Assembly (NCBI GenBank): GCA_020636275.1
Contig: JACJYD010000001.1
Span: 744,001-808,000, forward strand
Origin: Lewinellaceae bacterium
GTDB taxonomy: Bacteria; Bacteroidota; Bacteroidia; Chitinophagales; Saprospiraceae
Direction of reading: 5' to 3'
DNA: 64,000 nucleotides
Position 1 is the first letter of the stretch. Each line of letters begins with the position of its first letter. Shown one piece after another: positions 17,491-25,797 of this stretch. Position numbers and translations under genes: made by a program. Under the pieces are notes generated by a model. It searched no databases. It was not told the DNA's origin and was given only the letters and a program-made list of their open reading frames with translations.

Positions 17491-17937
17491 TTACCTGGAA
17501 AAAGTCTCTTCCTGGCGAAATCGGAGGTCCGGCAACCCCGTTTTTCGCTCATACGCTTCGTTGGCCAGGGTGTAGAGGGGCTGGAAATTGAATTCGCCGG
17601 GTTCCCAGTCGGGATCTTCCAGGGCCTGTTCGTAGTGCTCGCGGCCTTTGGCGATAACGCCGAGGCTGACGTATAGGAAAGCGAGTTCGGCGCAGTACCA
17701 GTTGAAGTGTGGGGCGTGCTGGTCCCGGAACAGTTTCAGCTTGTAGTCCATCCGGTCCTGAAAATCCTGGATGCGGGAAACGGGGGCCTCGGCCAGTTTT
17801 TCGACGGCGACGGCGATTACATCTTCGGGGTCATCCTGGGTTAAGTCAAAGGTGGCGATGATCTTCCAGAAGAAGTTTTCATCGCTTAAAGGCAGGCGCT
17901 GCCATTGAGGAGTCGGGTAATAAAGGGCTTTCGTCAT
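17491..17937 (-). CDS. DUF4240 domain protein
   Basis: 148 residues. FFWKIIATFDLTQDDPEDVI (residues 21-40), KLAEAPVSRIQDFQDRMDYK and GREHYEQALEDPDWEP follow the DUF4240 pattern, a small helical family of unknown function with tryptophan/aspartate-rich turns, often found near toxin-antitoxin or defence genes. It ends 23 bases before the Fic start, so the two are probably co-transcribed. I do not infer a function. Confidence 0.65.
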   Translation of the reverse strand: MTKALYYPTPQWQRLPLSDENFFWKIIATFDLTQDDPEDVIAVAVEKLAEAPVSRIQDFQDRMDYKLKLFRDQHAPHFNWYCAELAFLYVSLGVIAKGREHYEQALEDPDWEPGEFNFQPLYTLANEAYERKTGLPDLRFRQEETFSR

Positions 17938-18042
17938 GTCTATTCAGGCTCGAATCAGACAGACGCTCCCGGGTGCAAAAGAGATCTGTCCGGCGGATGA
18001 AATCTCTTTTCATAACGATGGTTAGGGGGGAGGAAGTTCCCT

Positions 18043-18096
18043 GGAAAAATTAAGGCTAATTTTTCAGGTATATCTTAAAAATTAGGGCTAATTTTG
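18043..18096 (+). promoter_or_regulatory. Promoter with two AATTA-GGCTAATT repeats (DUF4143 copy 2)
   Basis: TAATTTTG at 18089-18096 fits the -7 consensus, 18 bases before the ATG at 18115. It overlaps the second of two near-identical palindrome-like units, AAATTAAGGCTAATTTTT and AAATTAGGGCTAATTTTG, about 35 bases apart. A repressor-binding site is inferred. Confidence 0.45.
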
Positions 18097-18114
18097 CGAA
18101 TAAGGCCTATTCTT

Positions 18115-19245
18115 ATGATACCTAGGGCGATTGCGGACCAAATCCGGCAAGATCTTTTGAATTATCGAAAGATCATTGTTCTCTATGGGGCCAGGCAGGT
18201 GGGAAAAACGACCCTTATCCGGGAAGTTTTAGCTCAACTGCCGTTCAAAAAGCTGGAGGTCAATGCGGACCAACTGAAATACCAGGAAGTTTTGTCCAGT
18301 AGGGACTTAACCCGGATGTTGGAATTGATCGGCGACAGGGAGTTGCTTTTTATTGATGAGGCCCAGCAAATCCCAAGCATCGGGATCAATTTGAAGATCC
18401 TGCACGATCAAATGCCGGGATTGAAGATCATTGCTACTGGATCGTCTTCCTTTGATTTGGCCAACCAGATGTCCGAGCCGCTGACGGGCCGGACAAAAAC
18501 ATACCGGCTGTACCCGGTAGCCATCCAGGAGTTGCTTCGGCAACAAACCCCATTTGAGATCAAGGACCGGTTGGAGCAGTACATGTTGTATGGGATGTAT
18601 CCGGAAGTGTTGGAATTAAAAGGGAGGGAGGAAAAAATTGCCCACTTGCGGGAGCTGGCCTCTTCCTATCTATACAAAGACATTCTGCAGCTATCGAACA
18701 TCCGGCATTCGGATAAAATCGTGAAACTACTGAAACTGCTGGCTTTTCAGACCGGTTCGCCTGTTTCGCTGCACGAGTTGGGCAAATCGCTGGAAATGAG
18801 TCACGAGACGGTGAGTCATTACATCGACTTGTTGGAAAAGGGGTTCATCGTTTTCCGGCTCTCTGCCTACAGTCGCAATCTCCGCAAGGAGATCAGTAAA
18901 ATGAACAAGATCTATTTCTATGACACAGGTATCCGCAATATGCTGATCGAAAATTTTAATCCCTTGCAATGGCGGCAGGATACCGGCTTTTTGTGGAAAA
19001 ATTTCCTGGTAGCCGAGCGGATCAAAAAGTTGGCCTATTCGTCGACATATGGCGGCATTTACTTCTGGCGGACATACGGAGGCGCCGAGCTGGATTTCGT
19101 GGAAGAAAGAGACGGGAAGCTTTTTGGATACGAATTCAAATGGAAAGCTGCCTCCGCCAAGGCTCCTGCTTCCTGGCTGGATGGTTATGCCGAGGCATCT
19201 TACCAGGTTATCAACAGGGATAATTTTTTGGAGTTGGTGGGGTGA
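18115..19245 (+). CDS. AAA_14-DUF4143 ATPase (copy 2)
   Basis: 376 residues from the ATG at 18115; an upstream TTG at 18094 would lie inside the -7 box. Walker A GARQVGKTT is near residue 24 and Walker B LLFIDEAQQIPS near 77. The winged-helix part is LHELGKSLEMSHETVSHYID, and the DUF4143 end carries GAELDFVEERDGKLFGYEFK (D...E-x-K). It is a different subgroup from copies 1 and 3: GARQVGKTT instead of GPRQSGKTT. It is on the plus strand, opposite to the glycan operon, and its 3' end overlaps the end of the glycosyltransferase at 19211 by 35 bases. Biological role unknown. Confidence 0.85.
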   Translation: MIPRAIADQIRQDLLNYRKIIVLYGARQVGKTTLIREVLAQLPFKKLEVNADQLKYQEVLSSRDLTRMLELIGDRELLFIDEAQQIPSIGINLKILHDQMPGLKIIATGSSSFDLANQMSEPLTGRTKTYRLYPVAIQELLRQQTPFEIKDRLEQYMLYGMYPEVLELKGREEKIAHLRELASSYLYKDILQLSNIRHSDKIVKLLKLLAFQTGSPVSLHELGKSLEMSHETVSHYIDLLEKGFIVFRLSAYSRNLRKEISKMNKIYFYDTGIRNMLIENFNPLQWRQDTGFLWKNFLVAERIKKLAYSSTYGGIYFWRTYGGAELDFVEERDGKLFGYEFKWKAASAKAPASWLDGYAEASYQVINRDNFLELVG

Positions 19246-20395
19246 TATTTTCATACCCCTCCAAATACCCCTTCGCCACCTTCACCGCATCAAAATCTTC
19301 GCGAATGATCGCCGGGGCCTGTTCGCGGATGCGGGTCCGCTTCTCTTCGTCGCGCCAGGCGGCTTCGAGGGTCTGGGCAATGTGTGCCGGGTCGAGCGAA
19401 GTGATCCAGCCGAGGTCTTTTTCGCGGACGTAGTCGCTGAGGCCGACATGCTCGCTGAGCAGCACCGGGGTGCCCATGGCCAGGGCTTCTAATATGACGT
19501 TGGCGAAATTCTCATTCTGCGAGGTCAGCACCAGCAGATCCGCATCGGCAAGAGCCTGGAATTTATCGGGGCCTTCGAGCCAGCCGGGCCAGGAGATATT
19601 AGTGACTGGTGACTGGTGACTAGTCCCTGATGCTTGATGGTTGGATGCAAGAATTTTTAGGGACTTGATGTAGGTAGGGTCGCCAGATCCGGCGATGGTG
19701 AAGTGGAAGGGAAGAGAGACCAGAGATAGGGCCTGGAAGAAGGGTTCGAGGCCTTTTTTGGGATCGATGCGGGAGAGGAAGAGGAGGGAACAGTGAGGAG
19801 GGAGCAGTGAGGAGGGAGCAGGGGGCAGGGGGCAGGGGGGGAGAGGGACGATATTGGGAGCGATGAAATATTTCCAGTTGGGGAGAAGTTGTCTGCATTC
19901 TTCGGCTTCCTGGCGGGTTGTGGCATGAAGTACACTGCTCCCAAAAACGAAATAACTCATAAACTTAAAAACTACCCTTCTGGCGGGGCTTCTCATCGTA
20001 TACGGACTGAGCATGCCGCGGGGAGAAAGTACAAACCGCACCCCTCTGATCCGGCAAATGAGGGCGGAGAGCATCGCCACCAGGTTCCACCAGGAGTGGA
20101 TGTGTACGACATCGTATTGACGGCACTGCTTCCAGACCTGCCGGAGGAGTTGCGGGGAAAAGTGGGTGTGATCCTTGGTAAGGCGGGGATAGTAGAAGAC
20201 CTCTACGCCATTGACGTCTTGCGGCACGCCGGTGGGCACGTCGAGTTCCGCAGGGCCGTTGGCGGTGGTGGTGAGCACGCGCACGTGCGCGCCGGCGAGG
20301 ACCTGGGCTTCGCAGAGACGGGAAACCGACAGCGTTGGCCCCCCGTAGATCGTGGCGGGGAAGTAGGAGGGGGTGAGGTGGAGGATGGTTTTGAT
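19211..20395 (-). CDS. Glycosyltransferase family 4 with apparent ATC start and repeat-derived inserts
   Basis: 394 residues if translation starts at ATC 20395. The reading KTILHLTPSYFPATIYGGPT is the expected GT-B N-terminus, where relatives have ATG, and an in-frame stop lies just five codons upstream. The next possible start is GTG at 20284, which would delete the first beta-strand and the GGPT loop. The signature ENFANVILE (EX7E) lies near residue 300. Two stretches look repeat-derived: PCPLPPAPSSLLPPHCSLL from purine/pyrimidine tandem DNA near 19790-19850, and SGTSHQSPVT from GTGACTG repeats near 19605. The TAA before it is the stop of the polymerase gene in the same frame. It may be weakly expressed or non-functional. 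Confidence 0.75.
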   Translation of the reverse strand: MKTILHLTPSYFPATIYGGPTLSVSRLCEAQVLAGAHVRVLTTTANGPAELDVPTGVPQDVNGVEVFYYPRLTKDHTHFSPQLLRQVWKQCRQYDVVHIHSWWNLVAMLSALICRIRGVRFVLSPRGMLSPYTMRSPARRVVFKFMSYFVFGSSVLHATTRQEAEECRQLLPNWKYFIAPNIVPLPPCPLPPAPSSLLPPHCSLLFLSRIDPKKGLEPFFQALSLVSLPFHFTIAGSGDPTYIKSLKILASNHQASGTSHQSPVTNISWPGWLEGPDKFQALADADLLVLTSQNENFANVILEALAMGTPVLLSEHVGLSDYVREKDLGWITSLDPAHIAQTLEAAWRDEEKRTRIREQAPAIIREDFDAVKVAKGYLEGYENITPPTPKNYPC

Positions 20396-20407
20396 AGTGG
20401 GGAGGAG

Positions 20408-21844
20408 TTAATTCTCTTGAACCAACAACGCCTCATTCTTCGGCACAGCGGGCTGGTATTTGATCTTTTTCACCAAACCCACCCAGCGCAGTACAATAAA
20501 CAGGATTGCCATCAGGACAAAACTCCAAAACACCGTGTTCGACATGAACTCGATGCAGTTGCCACGCCAGAAGATCAGGAAAAAGCCGGTGTACATGAGG
20601 CCGGTGCCCCACAGGTAGCCACCGAACCAGCGCTCGGCCAACACGGAGGCGAATGCGGAGAGCAGCCCGGCGATGAAGAGAAAAACCCAGACGCCGAACT
20701 CGCCGAACGAGACATAGCCGTCTACAACGAGCTGGGGCTTGGTCGATACCTTGCCCACCGAGTACCACTCGATGATGCCGTTCTCCAGAGCCCGCTCCAT
20801 GACGAGGTCTTCCATGATGGGCTTGCCAGGGTAGAGGGCGGAGGGAACAATGTTCAGCAAGCCCTGTTCGATCAGTTTCCAGTAGTAGAAGGGGTGGTTC
20901 TCCGGCACGTTGTCGAGGTATTTGACGAAGAGGGATATTTCAGAAAAACGGGTGGTGAGAAAGGCCCAGTTGTTGTCGACGAGCTCGCCGGTGGTGGTTT
21001 CCTGAAGGCCTTCGATGGCTTCGGCGGCGGCCTGTCCAGCGGCTTTGCCGCCTTCCCAGGATTCTTTGCGAATGTAGTTGGAAAAGAAGGGAAGTACGAA
21101 GATCAACACGATGACGGCGGCAGGTCCGGCAAGCAGCACCAGGCGTTTGTATTGCGGATACAGCAAGGCGGCCAGGATGATCACAGGGATCAACACAGCT
21201 TCCTTAAAGCCGGAAAGAGCGGATTGGTAAAGGTTGAGTCCGAATAAAAACAGGGCAAACAGGGAGTATTTCCACTTGCGCTCGGGCAATACCAGGGCCA
21301 GGGCTACCACACTCGCCACCAGGCTGAGATCGTCGAACTTGACGGCAAACTGGCCAAGCCCGGGCACTACTTTTAGCAATGAAACCAGTGCAATTCCACC
21401 CAGCGCCAGCGTGAGCGCCCCGCCGGAATAGCTCTGGAACTTCAAATAGTATTTGGAGGGTTTATACCGGGAGGCGAGCAGCAACCCGTGCACGAGCCCT
21501 GCATGGCCAAGTAGGTAGAGCTGCTGGGCGTACGCGATGAGCACGAAGGCCTCGGGAGCATCGCCGTCGCCGACTTTGGTGAAATAGACGTACCCCTTGG
21601 CCTGTAGGAAATAAAACACCGAACTCAAGGCCATATACCCCGCAAAGATCGCATGCGGCAAGTACAGCGGCCGCAACACCTGCTGCCCCCAGGGTTTCCG
21701 CTCCGGGTGGCGCTTGATGGCGCCGGAAAACACCAAAAGCAAAATATACCAGGATCCCGCCCACGCCATCCAATACGCCAACTCCGGCGATCCGGAGAGC
21801 GCCAGGCTGAGGGCGAAGGGGATATAGAGGAGGAGGTACCGCAA
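20408..21844 (-). CDS. Polytopic membrane protein, candidate O-antigen polymerase
   Basis: 478 residues with about ten to eleven hydrophobic segments (MRYLLLYIPFALSLALSGSP, LTLALGGIALVSLLKVVPGL, LVLLAGPAAVIVLIFVLPFF). A long soluble loop at about 255-370 contains FSNYIRKESWEGGKAAG and ALYPGKPIMEDLVMERALEN. A large periplasmic loop between membrane helices near the C-terminus, and glycosyltransferase neighbours on both sides, fit a Wzy-like polymerase; sequence alone cannot prove this. It is in the same frame as the next gene, separated by one TAA and four codons. Confidence 0.55.
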   Translation of the reverse strand: MRYLLLYIPFALSLALSGSPELAYWMAWAGSWYILLLVFSGAIKRHPERKPWGQQVLRPLYLPHAIFAGYMALSSVFYFLQAKGYVYFTKVGDGDAPEAFVLIAYAQQLYLLGHAGLVHGLLLASRYKPSKYYLKFQSYSGGALTLALGGIALVSLLKVVPGLGQFAVKFDDLSLVASVVALALVLPERKWKYSLFALFLFGLNLYQSALSGFKEAVLIPVIILAALLYPQYKRLVLLAGPAAVIVLIFVLPFFSNYIRKESWEGGKAAGQAAAEAIEGLQETTTGELVDNNWAFLTTRFSEISLFVKYLDNVPENHPFYYWKLIEQGLLNIVPSALYPGKPIMEDLVMERALENGIIEWYSVGKVSTKPQLVVDGYVSFGEFGVWVFLFIAGLLSAFASVLAERWFGGYLWGTGLMYTGFFLIFWRGNCIEFMSNTVFWSFVLMAILFIVLRWVGLVKKIKYQPAVPKNEALLVQEN

Positions 21845-21859
21845 ATGAGTTTTTAGTTT

Positions 21860-23002
21860 TTAGTTCTTAGTTTTTAGTTGGTCTTCAAAGGTATGGACTT
21901 GAGCGGAGAAACTCCATTCCTGGATAAAGTGAAAGGCGTTTTTTCCAAGGGGAGCGTGGAGAGTGGAGCGTGGAGAGTGGAGAGCCTCCAACAAGGAATT
22001 TATTGATCCCGCAGAAAAGGAAAATCCCGTTTCTCCATTTTTGATCAAGTCGCGGGAGCAGCCGCATTGGTCGCTGGCGATGACGGGCCGTCCGCACGCC
22101 ATCGCTTCATTCACCGCTAGGCCCCAGGTCTCTCCAGGCCCTTTGGAGGGGAGGCAGAAGATATCCCCCAGGCGATAGACTACGGGCATTAGAGATTGGT
22201 TCTGGAACTCCAGCCAGCAGAGGTTGGTATCCTGGCGCACGATCGCTTTGACTGTCTCTTCCAATACGCCATTCCCAACCAAAATGAGCTTCAAGGGCTG
22301 CTCGCGCTCGCGATTGAGGCGTTGCACGGCTTCGATCAGCAGCAACGGGTCTTTCTTGGGCTCCAGCTTGCCGGCGAAGAGGAGGACGGTGTCCGTTTCG
22401 GAAAGGCCCAATTCCTCTCGCCAAGCTCTCGCCTTTGCCTCATACTGTCTTTCTTTGTTATCTGCAAATCGCTCGTTGTCGATGGCGTGGGGAGCGAAGA
22501 CGAGCTGGTCTTCGCGCAGGCCATGCGCAAGGAAATAATCTTTATTGTTCGTGCCGACGTAGAAAGCCTTATCGACGTGGCTGTACACCCAGCGCAGAAA
22601 CAACCGCCGCGCCCACTTCCGCCAGCCGGGGCGCTCGTCGAGCAAGGTCGAGTCTCCTCGAAACCAGACAGGGACTTTTCCTTTAAAGTGCCGCATAATT
22701 TTTAAATGGCCCGGAAAGGACCATCCAAATACCAAAACCGCATCCGGCTCAAAATCACCAACTGCCCCCTCCCCCCTGCTCCCTCCTCCCTGCTCCCTCC
22801 TCCCCAAAAACACATACTCATATCCTTCCAACAGCGGTATATCCCATTCCACCTCGCGGCCGAAGCCTTTGTCGAATTTGGTGGCTTCAGGGGGGCGGGT
22901 GTAGAATACTTTGAGCTCGATCTTGCCGCGTTGGGTGAGGAGGCGGAAGACCGGGGCATAGTATTGGATGGGGTGCGTGGAAATGATGGCGAGCTTTTTC
23001 AA
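21860..23002 (-). CDS. Glycosyltransferase family 4 with two repeat-derived inserts
   Basis: 380 residues. It starts MKKLAIISTHPIQYYAPVFR, a classic GT4 N-terminus. The donor domain has LLFAGKLEPKKDPLLLIEAV and the signature ETWGLAVNE (EX7E), then ACGRPVIASDQCG. Two segments look like dispersed DNA repeats read in frame: GRREQGGGSRGEGAV near residue 68 (DNA 22755-22805, CTCCCTCCTCCCTG-type) and HSPRSTLHAP near residue 350 (DNA about 21955-21985, GAGAGTGGAGCGTG-type). Both sit in probable surface loops, so activity may be kept. It starts 280 bases from a divergent DUF4143 gene. Confidence 0.85.
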   Translation of the reverse strand: MKKLAIISTHPIQYYAPVFRLLTQRGKIELKVFYTRPPEATKFDKGFGREVEWDIPLLEGYEYVFLGRREQGGGSRGEGAVGDFEPDAVLVFGWSFPGHLKIMRHFKGKVPVWFRGDSTLLDERPGWRKWARRLFLRWVYSHVDKAFYVGTNNKDYFLAHGLREDQLVFAPHAIDNERFADNKERQYEAKARAWREELGLSETDTVLLFAGKLEPKKDPLLLIEAVQRLNREREQPLKLILVGNGVLEETVKAIVRQDTNLCWLEFQNQSLMPVVYRLGDIFCLPSKGPGETWGLAVNEAMACGRPVIASDQCGCSRDLIKNGETGFSFSAGSINSLLEALHSPRSTLHAPLGKNAFHFIQEWSFSAQVHTFEDQLKTKN

Positions 23003-23038
23003 TTTAGTGGAAAGTGGAGAATGAGGAAGGGGTGTGAG

Positions 23039-23082
23039 TTTTTTTGTAAATTAAACATTCGAATGTCAGATTTACAAAAAAA
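23039..23082. repeat. Inverted repeat in divergent intergenic region
   Basis: TTTTTTTGTAAAT (23039-23051) and ATTTACAAAAAAA (23070-23082) are perfect complements enclosing the palindrome ACATTCGAATGT. It lies between a minus-strand glycosyltransferase start (23002) and the plus-strand DUF4143 start (23283). It could be an operator or a terminator hairpin. Confidence 0.55.
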
Positions 23083-23282
23083 TGTCTCTTGATTTGATAT
23101 GATTTTGAGCAAAATGCCCTAAATTTAGTACAAGAATTGGCAAAAATACCCTATACTTATTTACAAGAATAGCTGGAAAGGAGAAATTGAATTTAATCAA
23201 GTATCTGATTATAAATTAATTATGAAGTCAAAGGTAATGGTGTAATGTAGAAACAACAATCCACTGCTGAATTTGCACAAAA

Positions 23283-24440
23283 ATGATTGCAAGAGAATTA
23301 CTAACACAAGCCGACGTCCTACTAGGAAAATACCCGTTGATTGCGGTGACTGGGCCGCGGCAATCGGGAAAGACGACTTTTTGCAAGATGCTTAGGCCTG
23401 AATACAAGTATCTTAGCATGGAGCTCCCCGAAAATCAGCGTTTTGCACGGGAAGATCCGCACAATTTTTTACAGACTTACCGGGGTGGGGTGATTTTGGA
23501 TGAGGTCCAAAATGTACCTGAGTTATTTTCCTATCTCCAATTTTATACCGACGAACGCCAGGAGGTTGGAGAGTATATCCTCTCTGGGTCTCAAAATTTT
23601 CTCCTGCTTGAAAAGATCACCCAATCGCTTGCAGGCAGGATTGCTATTTTCCATTTGTTGCCTTTTTCCGTTCGAGAACTGAAAACCGCCGGAATGTTAG
23701 GACCAGCCTGGGAAGAGTACGTGTTGAAAGGGTTCTATCCCCGGATTTATGACCGGGAGCTGGAACAAAGTGAATTTTTCCCGGATTACATTCTTACCTA
23801 TGCAGAAAGGGATGTAAGACAATCCGTAAATGTGGAGAACCTCGCTCTTTTTCAGCAGTTTTTGGGTTTGTGTGCCGGGCGTACCGGGCAATTGGTCAAT
23901 ATGAGCCAGATGGGAAATGAACTAGGCATCGATTATCGCACGGTGCGCAGCTGGCTTTCAATCCTTCAGGCGAGCTTTATTGTTTACCTGCTTGCACCCT
24001 ATCATCACAATTTTGAGAAACGGATCGTAAAGACGCCTAAACTTTATTTTTATGATACGGGTTTGGCGTCCTGGTTACTCGGCATCCGGAAAATGTCGGA
24101 TTTTGCCGTGCATTTTGCCCGAGGCGCCCTGTTTGAAAATTTTGTCATTAACGAACTGTTGAAAAACGCCTGGAATCAAAATAAGAAACCGGGAATGTAT
24201 TTCTGGCGAGACAGCAGCGGTAACGAAATCGACTTGCTGCTTGAGAACGACCTTCACCCCGAGGCCATTGAGATCAAAGCCGGTAAAACGATCCAACCCT
24301 CTTTTTTCAAGAACCTGGTTCGTTTTCAAAAAGCAAGCTATCAATTTGCGCGCCCCTGGCTGGTCTATGGAGGCGATCAGTATCAACAACGGCAACAGGC
24401 TACCGTATTGACATGGCGGGATTTAGAGATGATTGTATGA
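23283..24440 (+). CDS. AAA_14-DUF4143 ATPase (copy 3)
   Basis: 385 residues. Walker A GPRQSGKTT (about residue 25), Walker B GGVILDEVQNVPELFS, then YILSGSQNFLLLEKITQSLA. The winged-helix part is MSQMGNELGIDYRTVRSWLS and the DUF4143 end reads GNEIDLLLENDLHPEAIEIK. It is clearly the same subgroup as copy 1 (shared LSGSxNxLLLE, AGRxAIFxLLPFS, DRELxxxxFFPDYI). It is on the plus strand, opposite to the operon, and ends 14 bases from the end of the glycosyltransferase at 24454. Nothing shows that it works in glycan synthesis; it behaves like a passenger gene. Confidence 0.85.
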   Translation: MIARELLTQADVLLGKYPLIAVTGPRQSGKTTFCKMLRPEYKYLSMELPENQRFAREDPHNFLQTYRGGVILDEVQNVPELFSYLQFYTDERQEVGEYILSGSQNFLLLEKITQSLAGRIAIFHLLPFSVRELKTAGMLGPAWEEYVLKGFYPRIYDRELEQSEFFPDYILTYAERDVRQSVNVENLALFQQFLGLCAGRTGQLVNMSQMGNELGIDYRTVRSWLSILQASFIVYLLAPYHHNFEKRIVKTPKLYFYDTGLASWLLGIRKMSDFAVHFARGALFENFVINELLKNAWNQNKKPGMYFWRDSSGNEIDLLLENDLHPEAIEIKAGKTIQPSFFKNLVRFQKASYQFARPWLVYGGDQYQQRQQATVLTWRDLEMIV

Positions 24441-24453
24441 ACTGTAGTCATGC

Positions 24454-25776
24454 CTACGACAGGCACTTCTCAAACACCTCCACCTGCACCCTCGCCCGTT
24501 CCCGTGCCGTATACGGCCGGAACGCCTCCCAGTCGGTTTTGGGTGTGAAGGGCAGCTGGACCAGCAGTGCGCGTAGCCGCTCGTACACCTGCGCGGCCAG
24601 GTCATCGGAGGGGAAGGTCACGCACTCCCCGGCCCGGGTTTGGCGCAACACCTCCACCACGCTGCTCTGTTCGTGGAAGATGGCAAGCAAGGGCTTCTTC
24701 GCCAGGATGTAGGGATAGAGTTTGGAGGCGGTATACTGCGGATCTTCCGAGCCCGGCACGACGAGCAGGTCGGCGTCGCGCAACAGCTGCAAGCTGGTGA
24801 AGTAGGGCACCCGCGCCGGTTGTTCGTGCACATATCCAGCTACACCCACCCGCTCCGCCACCGGCTCGACGGTTTTCTTTCCCTTATCTCCCGCCGCGTA
24901 GCTGGTGCCGGAAAAATGAAAACGTACCTTCTCAAACAACTCCGGCTCCTTCTCCAACCCCATCCGGAAGCCTTCAAACAAGGCCCGGAGCGCGCCCTCC
25001 ATATCATGCCCCGCCCGGCCCACATACACCAAATCAATCCCCTCCCCTCCTTCGCTATCGCTTCGGCGGGCGCGTAATCCCTCAAAATCCCTCTCAAACG
25101 CCCCCCCTCCTTCGCTATCGCTTCGGCGGGCAAGAATTTCAAAGTCTATCTCATAAGCTCCAAAGGTGATCGTATGGCACATTTCCGGGGTGATGTTCGA
25201 ATACCGTTCCTGCAACGTCGTCAAATACGCTTCCGACACACTCATCAGCGCATCCACTCGCCGCATGGCGATGGGCTCCAGCCATTTGTTCAGCCGGTAG
25301 GCAAACCAATATTTCGGCGGACGTTCGGCTTTGGGCTTCGACAGGTAGTAGTCGGTATGCCAGGGGTCCTGCATATCGATGACGTAGGGGATGCCGAAAC
25401 GCCGTTTCCAGTAGGCGCCCAGGATTAGCACGGGGAACTGCGTGGTGGAGAAGAACACCAGGTCGAAACGCTCTTTTTTCAGCAGCCGGTTGACGGTGCG
25501 CCAGTAGAAATACAGCGAGCGCAGCGCCAGGCTGCCGAGGCCGATCTTGCGGGTATATTTCGTGGAAAAGGCCTTCACGCGGATGACGCGAAGGCCTTCG
25601 GGGAGGGTTTGTTCAAGCAGAGGGTCCTGCTGCCCCTCCACGTAGTCGGGATAGACGGTGACGATGGTGGGTTGCCAGCCGAATTCTTCATAATAGCCCA
25701 GGCTTTGCCGCACGCGGTGCATGTCGGCGCCGTTGATGGGGGGGAAGTGGGGGGAGATGATGAGGAGTTTTTTCAG
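24454..25776 (-). CDS. Glycosyltransferase (GT4-like) with apparent CTG start and two in-frame REP inserts
   Basis: 440 residues if read from CTG 25776, where the conserved N-terminus KKLLIISPHFPPINGADMHR begins; an in-frame TAA lies only five codons upstream. The first ATG is 18 codons further on (25722) and would remove the first beta-strand. The donor domain has LVYVGRAGHDMEG, SQ-less LVVPGSEDPQYTASKLYPYI and AKKPLLAIFHEQSS, as in capsule GT4 enzymes. Between residues about 213 and 248 the peptide ARRSDSEGG occurs twice, encoded by two 28-base copies of a palindromic repeat 60 bases apart. A hairpin element starts about 20 bases before the start codon. Confidence 0.78.
   Translation of the reverse strand: MKKLLIISPHFPPINGADMHRVRQSLGYYEEFGWQPTIVTVYPDYVEGQQDPLLEQTLPEGLRVIRVKAFSTKYTRKIGLGSLALRSLYFYWRTVNRLLKKERFDLVFFSTTQFPVLILGAYWKRRFGIPYVIDMQDPWHTDYYLSKPKAERPPKYWFAYRLNKWLEPIAMRRVDALMSVSEAYLTTLQERYSNITPEMCHTITFGAYEIDFEILARRSDSEGGGAFERDFEGLRARRSDSEGGEGIDLVYVGRAGHDMEGALRALFEGFRMGLEKEPELFEKVRFHFSGTSYAAGDKGKKTVEPVAERVGVAGYVHEQPARVPYFTSLQLLRDADLLVVPGSEDPQYTASKLYPYILAKKPLLAIFHEQSSVVEVLRQTRAGECVTFPSDDLAAQVYERLRALLVQLPFTPKTDWEAFRPYTARERARVQVEVFEKCLS
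25044..25131. repeat. REP-like palindromic repeat, two copies inside a glycosyltransferase gene
   Basis: 25044-25071 and 25104-25131 are identical (28 bases: CCCCTCC then TTCGCTATCGCTTCGGCGGG plus C). Copies with variations lie at 56675-56712, 56765-56803 and, inverted, at 59127-59153. Both copies keep the reading frame and add ARRSDSEGG to the protein. Confidence 0.8.
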
Positions 25777-25797
25777 GGCAGGGCGATTTTATTATTC

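Noticed and set aside
19889..21247. 452-codon open frame on the plus strand
   Set aside because: It lies antisense to the GT4 and the polymerase gene; its composition (His/Gly/Glu-rich, no domains) is that of a shadow frame in GC-rich DNA.
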